From assembly GCA_027002665.1 (NCBI GenBank), contig JALWZK010000025.1, positions 1 through 8,686 on the forward strand: a stretch of DNA of 8,686 nucleotides, read 5' to 3'. Source of the DNA: Campylobacteraceae bacterium. Lineage in GTDB: Bacteria; Campylobacterota; Campylobacteria; Campylobacterales; Sulfurovaceae. Shown here in pieces: positions 1 through 5,416 of this stretch. Position numbers and translations under genes: made by a program. The first letter of the stretch is position 1. Every line of letters starts with the position of its first letter. A model generated the notes under the pieces. The model was not told the DNA's origin. It saw only the letters and a list, made by a program, of their open reading frames with translations, and made no database searches.

Positions 1-569
1 ATATTAAACCTATTATTAGAGAGAATAGAGATAATAGCACCAATATTATGGTTCATAGTAAGATTATTGCTCTATTTTTTCTTGAATTGGTTGGAACAGG
101 GTTTGATAAAAAAATATTAAACAATGATATACTATTTGCTAATCCAAATGCACAAAAGAGTCTATTAATAGGTGTAATTAGAGGAGATGGTTGTGCTTTA
201 GAAGAGGGGTATCAACTAACTATGTCAAATGAAAAACTTATAGAGCAACTATTTGAGATAGCTCTTAGGTGTGGTCTCTCTCCATATATGAAAAGGGATG
301 CAAAAAAACATAAATATGCAACTGTAAAAGCCTCTCATTTAAAAATATCTTCAAGAGAAGATAGAGAGTTTGTATTGAGTGTAGGTAAAAATATTCAAAA
401 TATTAAATTCAATCAGACTACAAAATCTACTCTACGATACTTTTGGTTTGAAGATGAATATTTTATGAAGATTATAGATAGAGAAGAGAGTTATATAGAG
501 GAGAAAGTCTATAATATTGAAGTAGAAGATGACCATTCATATAGTGTAGCGGGAGTTAATGTGCATAAC
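1..569 (+). mobile_element. Intein 1 of NrdA, C-terminal part, with LAGLIDADG endonuclease
   Basis: Self-splicing protein element; only its last 189 codons are in the window and its N-terminal splicing block lies upstream. A LAGLIDADG-type motif (LLIGVIRGDG, 162-191) follows a typical linker of the endonuclease domain (GTGFDKK, then a hydrophobic stretch), matching the second half of an intein homing endonuclease. The catalytic-position Asp of the motif is kept (RGDG), so cleavage activity is possible. The C-terminal splicing blocks are canonical: block F around VYNIEVEDDHSYSV and block G VNVHN, ending in His-Asn, with Cys at 570 as the +1 nucleophile. That Cys corresponds to the redox-active C225 of E. 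coli NrdA. Glu codons are mixed (9 GAA, 8 GAG by hand count), between those of the host segments and intein 3. The end boundary is clear; total length is unknown. Confidence 0.93.
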
Positions 570-3500
570 TGTTATATTGGCTCAACTACCGACAATATTG
601 AAGGCATTTTTGATGGATATAAGGAGATGGCTCTTCTATCTAAATTTGGTGGTGGAATTGGTTGGGATTGGTCCAAAGTTAGAGGAATGGGGAGTAGCAT
701 TGATGGACATAAACATGCTGCGGGTGGAATTATCCCATTTTTAAAAATTACTAATGATGTGGCAATTGCTGTGGACCAGCTTGGTTGTGTAGCTAAGAAT
801 AGTTTTGTTAGGGTTTTAGATAATGATAATACTAAAGTAGTAGCCATTTCAGATGTAAAAGAGGGCGACTTAGTAGAGAGCTTTAATATTGAATTAAATA
901 AGATTCAATATAGAAAAGTTCAAGCTATTCATGAACTTGAAGTTAAAAGAGAAAATCAGATAAAAATATCTTTTGAGAGTGGTGGATATATTATAACCTC
1001 AAAGTGGCACCCAATGGCAATAAAGGGAGACAATGGATACTTCTATAAACGGAGTGATGAGGTAGAGATTGGAGAGTATGGAATCAATCATAGAGGGAAA
1101 GAGGATAGAATAGTATCTATAGATAACAATCCAAATATTTCAGAGGAGTATATGGATTTAACAGTAGAGGGAACAAATAATTACTTTGCATCTACAGATA
1201 AATCTGATAATTTCTATCTAACTCACAATACACGAAAAGGTGCAATTGCTGTATATATAGAGCCGTGGCATATAGATATTAAAGACTTTTTAGATTTAAA
1301 AAAGAACTCAGGTGAAGAGAGAAGAAGGGCTCATGATTTATTCCCTGCTCTATGGTTAAATGATATATTTATGCAGAGAGTTCAGGAGAATGGAGATTGG
1401 ACTCTATTTGACCCTTTTGAGGTTAGTGAATTGACCGATTTATATGGAGATGAGTTTACTAAAAGATATTTGGAGTTAGAGAAGAGAGATAATATTACAA
1501 AAGAGGTAGTATCTGCTAAGGGATTATGGAAAGATATTTTAAGAAGCTATTTTGAGACAGGAAACCCATTTTTAACATTTAAAGATACAGCCAATAGAAG
1601 AAATCCGAATAGTCATACTGGGGTTATTAGAAGTAGTAATTTATGTGTAACAGGAGATACAAGAATATTAACTAAGAAATATGGATATGTACCTATTAAG
1701 AAAGTATCAGGAAGGTCTTTAGAGTGTTGGAATGGAAAAGAGTGGAGTAAGACAGAGATTTTTCAAACATCTAACTCTCAAAAAGTACTCAAAGTAGAAC
1801 TCTCTTCTCAGCAGACGATAGAAGCAACACCTTATCATAAATGGGCTGTCATAGTACAAGATAAACGAGGCAAAAAAATCTCTGAAGTTATCAAGCGAAC
1901 TTATGAACTTGAAAAAGGGGATAAACTTGCTAAATTTGAGTTAGAACCCATTCCTCATGGTACAAAAACGCTAAAATATGCTTATGAAAATGGATTTTAT
2001 ACAGCAGACGGCACAGAAGTAAAAAATAATAGCATTATTGGTGCAAAAATTTATCTTTATCATGATAAAAGAGCATTATTAAACTTTTTTGGGGGTTATA
2101 AGCATAAACATATCAAAGATAAAAGAATTACTCTTAATTATGAACATAAAGTTCTTAAAAAGAAATTTTTTATTCCTAACAATAAATATAGCGTACAGAG
2201 TAGATTAGATTGGTTAGCAGGATATATTGATGGAGATGGGGTATTGGTAGAAAATGAATCATCGCAATCTATTCAGATAGCTTCTACAAATAAAAAATTT
2301 CTTCTTGATATAAAATTGATGCTTCAAGAGTTAGGAATACATAGCAATATTTCTCATTTTAAAGATGAAGGCTATAATCTAATGCCAAGAAATGATAGTA
2401 GTGGAAAATCTAAAGAGTATTGGTGTAAAGCACAAAGTAGATTAAGTATTGCAGGTCAAGCTATTAATAGATTGTTAGATTTAGGTTATAAAGGATATCG
2501 AGTAGTCCCAAAAAAACAAAATTATAATCGTTCAGCAATTAGATATGTTAAAGTTTTAAATGTAATAGATGAAGATATTGAAAAAGCTACTTATTGTGGA
2601 AATGAACCTAAAAGAAATAGAATGATGTTTGATGGGATAATGACACTACAATGCACCGAGATATTCCAAAACACTGCTCCAAATCACTATAAGATAAAGG
2701 TAACATATATAGATAGAAGTGTCGATATCTTTGAAGAGGATGATATTGTAACTCTTGATAGTGGAGTTACCAAACCTGCCAAAAAGATTACGGCATTGGA
2801 TAAGTTAAATGGAAAGCAAGTTTGGATAGTTGATAAGGAGTCTATTGATGGAGATACTGCCGTCTGTAACTTAGCATCTGTCAATCTATCTAAAATAAAT
2901 AGTAGAGAGGATATTGAGAGGGTTGTTCCTATTGCTATTAGAATGTTAGATAATGTAATTGATTTAAATTTTTACCCCTTAGCTAAGGTTAAAAAGACAA
3001 ATGAAAGCACCAGAGCCATTGGACTTGGGGTTATGGGTGAAGCTCAGATGTTAGCAGAGAATAGAATTAGGTGGGGTTCGGATGAACACCTATATAAGAT
3101 AGATGAGATTATGGAGGCAATCTCATATTGTGCTATTAAAACCTCCAGCGATTTAGCAAAAGAGAAGGGTAAATATCCAAAATTTGAGGGTTCAAATTGG
3201 AGTAAGGGTATTTGTCCAATAGATAATGCCAATAGATACGCTTGTGAACTTGTCCATAGAGAGATGAGTTATAACTGGAGTGAGTTAAGAGAGAAGATAA
3301 AGCGAGATGGAATGAGAAATGGGTATCTTATGGCTATTGCTCCAACCTCATCTATCTCTATCTTAACAGGCACAACTCAAGCTATTGAGCCTGTATATAA
3401 GAGAAAGTGGTTTGAGGAGAACCTATCTGGACTTATACCGGTTGTTGTTCCAAATCTATCTCCTGATACTTGGGAGTATTATACTCCAAGTTATGAGCTA

Positions 3501-3731
3501 AACCAAAATTTACTTATAAAAGCTGGAGCGGTTCGCCAAAAGTGGATAGACCAAGGGCAGTCTCTAAATATATTTATAACCTTAGATAAAGCGAGTGGAA
3601 GATACCTAAATGAGATATATATGAATGCGTGGAAGTATGGATTAAAATCGACCTACTATCTCAGAAGTCAATCTCCGGAGACTACAAATGATATTGCAGA
3701 TAGAAGTATAGAGTGTGTTGGGTGTCAATAG
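1..3731 (+). CDS. nrdA: Ribonucleoside-diphosphate reductase, alpha (large) subunit, class I, with three inteins; 5' partial
   Basis: Reduces ribonucleoside diphosphates to deoxyribonucleotides in the cytoplasm, together with the radical-generating beta subunit NrdB, which is not in this window. The frame is open to the left edge (first full codon at 3), so the ATG at 48 is internal to intein 1 and is not the start. Reductase segments are 570-785 (72 aa), 1230-1643 (138 aa) and 2652-3728 (359 aa). Spliced, they read continuously as NrdA: redox Cys at 570, loop-2 stretch DQLG/TRKGA, SNL/CTEI with the radical Cys at 2652, the second redox Cys at 2865 (AVCNLAS), the YY radical-transfer pair at 3654-3659, and a C-terminal CVGCQ tail for thioredoxin or glutaredoxin reduction. 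About 200 N-terminal residues, including any ATP cone, lie outside the window. More than half of the visible translation is intein. The next gene starts 3 bases after the TAG. Family assignment is firm; residue equivalences to E. coli are from memory. Confidence 0.96.
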   Translation, partial: IKPIIRENRDNSTNIMVHSKIIALFFLELVGTGFDKKILNNDILFANPNAQKSLLIGVIRGDGCALEEGYQLTMSNEKLIEQLFEIALRCGLSPYMKRDAKKHKYATVKASHLKISSREDREFVLSVGKNIQNIKFNQTTKSTLRYFWFEDEYFMKIIDREESYIEEKVYNIEVEDDHSYSVAGVNVHNCYIGSTTDNIEGIFDGYKEMALLSKFGGGIGWDWSKVRGMGSSIDGHKHAAGGIIPFLKITNDVAIAVDQLGCVAKNSFVRVLDNDNTKVVAISDVKEGDLVESFNIELNKIQYRKVQAIHELEVKRENQIKISFESGGYIITSKWHPMAIKGDNGYFYKRSDEVEIGEYGINHRGKEDRIVSIDNNPNISEEYMDLTVEGTNNYFASTDKSDNFYLTHNTRKGAIAVYIEPWHIDIKDFLDLKKNSGEERRRAHDLFPALWLNDIFMQRVQENGDWTLFDPFEVSELTDLYGDEFTKRYLELEKRDNITKEVVSAKGLWKDILRSYFETGNPFLTFKDTANRRNPNSHTGVIRSSNLCVTGDTRILTKKYGYVPIKKVSGRSLECWNGKEWSKTEIFQTSNSQKVLKVELSSQQTIEATPYHKWAVIVQDKRGKKISEVIKRTYELEKGDKLAKFELEPIPHGTKTLKYAYENGFYTADGTEVKNNSIIGAKIYLYHDKRALLNFFGGYKHKHIKDKRITLNYEHKVLKKKFFIPNNKYSVQSRLDWLAGYIDGDGVLVENESSQSIQIASTNKKFLLDIKLMLQELGIHSNISHFKDEGYNLMPRNDSSGKSKEYWCKAQSRLSIAGQAINRLLDLGYKGYRVVPKKQNYNRSAIRYVKVLNVIDEDIEKATYCGNEPKRNRMMFDGIMTLQCTEIFQNTAPNHYKIKVTYIDRSVDIFEEDDIVTLDSGVTKPAKKITALDKLNGKQVWIVDKESIDGDTAVCNLASVNLSKINSREDIERVVPIAIRMLDNVIDLNFYPLAKVKKTNESTRAIGLGVMGEAQMLAENRIRWGSDEHLYKIDEIMEAISYCAIKTSSDLAKEKGKYPKFEGSNWSKGICPIDNANRYACELVHREMSYNWSELREKIKRDGMRNGYLMAIAPTSSISILTGTTQAIEPVYKRKWFEENLSGLIPVVVPNLSPDTWEYYTPSYELNQNLLIKAGAVRQKWIDQGQSLNIFITLDKASGRYLNEIYMNAWKYGLKSTYYLRSQSPETTNDIADRSIECVGCQ
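786..1229 (+). mobile_element. Intein 2 of NrdA, 148-residue mini-intein without endonuclease
   Basis: Compact splicing element carrying only the splicing domain. It begins with Cys1 (CVAKNSFVRVLD, block A), has a block B with the TSKWHP pattern, a block F reading MDLTVEGTNNYFA, and ends in FYLTHN with the canonical His-Asn; the +1 residue is Thr (TRKGA). No LAGLIDADG or HNH motif is present and the length leaves no room for one, so it cannot home by itself. It either lost its endonuclease or is maintained by vertical descent. Removal restores DQLG-TRKGA, the equivalent of E. coli loop 2 (QGGVRGGA), which couples the specificity site to the active site. Glu codons are host-like (10 GAG, 4 GAA by hand count), as expected of a long-resident element. 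Confidence 0.94.
1644..2651 (+). mobile_element. Intein 3 of NrdA, 336 residues, LAGLIDADG endonuclease, C-terminal Gln
   Basis: Full-size intein inserted directly before the catalytic thiyl-radical Cys. Block A starts CVTGDTRILT; block B carries the TPYHKW (TxxH) motif. The endonuclease has a degenerate first LAGLIDADG helix (YENGFYTADG, 1983-2012), a KKFFIP block and a well-preserved second helix (WLAGYIDGDG, 2211-2240), both keeping the acidic residue, so it may still cut the empty nrdA allele. The C-terminal end is atypical: ATYCGNEPKR, then FDGIMTLQ, with Gln in place of Asn and Leu in place of the penultimate His, followed by Cys at 2652. Gln-ending inteins are known, for example the iridescent virus RIR1 intein, so this need not mean loss of splicing. 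Its left and right boundaries are fixed because removal restores SNL-CTEI exactly. Glu codons are 15 GAA to 6 GAG, the reverse of the flanking reductase segments (7 to 30), suggesting recent transfer. Confidence 0.94.
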
Positions 3732-3734
3732 GAA

Positions 3735-5081
3735 ATGAGATATTATGAGTTAAAAGCGGTAGTTGAATATCTAAAGGGATTCAATTATATAAAAAGGGCG
3801 AGACGAGTAGAGGATAATACGGTAGAACTCTTATTCGATCGCTCAAATAGTATATTTTTCAATATGAGAAGAGGAGATAGCTTTATATATAAAAGAGACT
3901 CCTCTCACCCACTCAAAAGTTACCAAGCACCATTTGATAGACTCCTACACTCCTTCGTGTCCGCCTCTAAGATATTGGATATACAACTGTTTCAAAATGA
4001 TAGAGTTATCCGTTTTATACTCTCTCCAAAGAGTAGTTATAAGGCTCAAAAGATAGCTCTTCAGTTTGAGTTCACAGGCAAACACACTAATATTATACTA
4101 ATAGATAGTAGAGAAATAGTGATAGAGGCTCTAAGACATATCGATAGTAGTAGCTCATTTAGAGTTATTCGTCCATCTATTAAATTGGAGCCAATTCCCC
4201 CATTTAGTGGTAAATTAAATAGAGATAAGAAGATAGATAATATTGAGGAGTATTTAACTCAAAGATATATCCAATATGAAGAGAAGAGATTAAAAGAGTT
4301 AAAGAGACAGAAGCTATTGAGCCTATCTAAAAAACAGGAGAAGTTAAAAGAGGCTCTTAATAATTTACCAGATAGCAATAGTTTAATGAGAGATAGCGAG
4401 AGGTATCAAAACTTAGCAAATATTATCCTATCAAATCTACACAAGATAAAACCCTATGATAGAAAACTTGAAACTTATGATTTTAATGGAGATAAGATAA
4501 CTATTAAGCTCCCTGAAAATATAGTTCCCAATAGAATGAGTGAATACTTCTTTAATCTATCAAAAAGGGCAAAGGCTAAGGCTAAGAATATACATATAGA
4601 GAGAGAGAACTTAATTACAAAAATAGAGTTCTATTCAAATATATATTATGCTATTGAGAGTGCAAAGACAACTCAAGAGTTGGAACTTTTAATGCCCAAA
4701 AGGGGGAAATCGGAGAGAAAAAAGGCAAAGATTAGAGAGAGTGAGCTATTTTGGATAGATGACTATAAGGTTTTAATTGGAAGAAACGCCAAAGAGAATC
4801 AAGCTCTACTCAAATTGGCAAAAGCAAATGATATATGGATGCATATTAAAGATATTCCATCATCTCATCTAATTATTAAGACAGATAAACAGAATATTCC
4901 CGATAGTGTCATTCAGAAAGCTGGAAAGCTATGTGTGGATTTCTCCCTAAGAAAAGCTGGAGACTATAGAGTTGATTATTGTAGAAGAAAATTTGTAAAA
5001 ATTCAAGAGGGTTCACGCGTAGAGTATAGCAAATATAAGAGTATTATAGTTAGAAAAGAGGGAGTTGAGATAAGAGAATGA
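3735..5081 (+). CDS. rqcH: NFACT family protein (RqcH/Rqc2/NEMF homologue), compact form
   Basis: Likely acts in ribosome-associated quality control: members of this family bind the large ribosomal subunit with a stalled peptidyl-tRNA and, in bacteria, recruit tRNA-Ala to add a C-terminal alanine tail that marks the chain for proteolysis. The 448-residue product shows an NFACT-N domain (about 1-155) with FTGKHTNIILID and EALRHID motifs, and QNDRVIRF at 87-94 whose Asp-Arg pair matches the DR needed for function in Bacillus RqcH. A charged coiled-coil middle spans about 170-310, and an NFACT-R (formerly DUF814) domain about 339-438 contains NDIWMHIKDIPSSHLII. It is shorter than the roughly 570-residue Bacillus protein. 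The ATG lies 3 bases after the nrdA stop in the same frame; AGGA overlaps that stop but is only 1 base from the ATG, so translation is probably coupled to nrdA. Older names call the family fibronectin-binding; nothing here supports surface export. Confidence 0.88.
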   Translation: MRYYELKAVVEYLKGFNYIKRARRVEDNTVELLFDRSNSIFFNMRRGDSFIYKRDSSHPLKSYQAPFDRLLHSFVSASKILDIQLFQNDRVIRFILSPKSSYKAQKIALQFEFTGKHTNIILIDSREIVIEALRHIDSSSSFRVIRPSIKLEPIPPFSGKLNRDKKIDNIEEYLTQRYIQYEEKRLKELKRQKLLSLSKKQEKLKEALNNLPDSNSLMRDSERYQNLANIILSNLHKIKPYDRKLETYDFNGDKITIKLPENIVPNRMSEYFFNLSKRAKAKAKNIHIERENLITKIEFYSNIYYAIESAKTTQELELLMPKRGKSERKKAKIRESELFWIDDYKVLIGRNAKENQALLKLAKANDIWMHIKDIPSSHLIIKTDKQNIPDSVIQKAGKLCVDFSLRKAGDYRVDYCRRKFVKIQEGSRVEYSKYKSIIVRKEGVEIRE

Positions 5082-5083
5082 TA

Positions 5084-5416
5084 CTAAATCGTAATATTCT
5101 CTAATATCTCTATATCATCTCCTCTAATAACTATAACATCAATAGAAAACGCAATATCTAAATTTTTACTTCTAATGTAATAGTTAGTTGAGTTTATAAT
5201 TCTTCTCAGCTTAGTTGGAGTTAAATTATATATTGGGTCGAAATCGGCCTCTGCCGATTTAACCTCTATAAAGTGCCATATACCATTTTTAATAGCAATA
5301 ATATCAATCTCGCCAAACTTTCTTGCAAAATAGTTTCTCTCAACTACTCTAAAACCTAAATCCTCAATATATTTAACTGTTCTATCCTCATTAATGTTTC
5401 CTATACTCTTAGACAT
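5084..5416 (-). CDS. yraN: YraN/UPF0102 family endonuclease-like protein
   Basis: Small protein of 110 residues with the restriction-endonuclease-like fold typical of YraN/UPF0102. The family pattern is complete: GNINEDRTVKYIEDLGF at the N-terminus, RNYFARKFGEIDIIA in the middle, then HFIEVKSA. Asp38 (GEID), Glu51 and Lys53 (EVK) form the PD-(D/E)xK set expected for metal-dependent nuclease chemistry. The role of the family is not settled; involvement in DNA or Holliday-junction processing is suggested by the fold only. The start at 5416 overlaps the stop of the upstream formate dehydrogenase gene by 8 bases (ATGTCTAA), so the two are co-transcribed and probably translationally coupled. The stop lies 2 bases from the stop of the convergent rqcH gene. 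There are no signal or membrane segments. Confidence 0.92.
   Translation of the reverse strand: MSKSIGNINEDRTVKYIEDLGFRVVERNYFARKFGEIDIIAIKNGIWHFIEVKSAEADFDPIYNLTPTKLRRIINSTNYYIRSKNLDIAFSIDVIVIRGDDIEILENITI

Noticed and set aside
48..50. ATG at 48 as the start of the first gene
   Set aside because: The frame is open from position 3 through 47 and the ATG lies inside the endonuclease part of intein 1; the real start is upstream of the window.
572..847. Antisense open frame over the first reductase segment (also 2687-2884 and 3044-3232)
   Set aside because: They lie entirely within conserved nrdA sequence on the other strand, have no ribosome site and show no recognisable protein family.
162..2240. 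Free-standing homing endonuclease genes or group I introns within nrdA
   Set aside because: The reading frame is continuous through all insertions and each has protein-splicing blocks at its ends, which identifies inteins.
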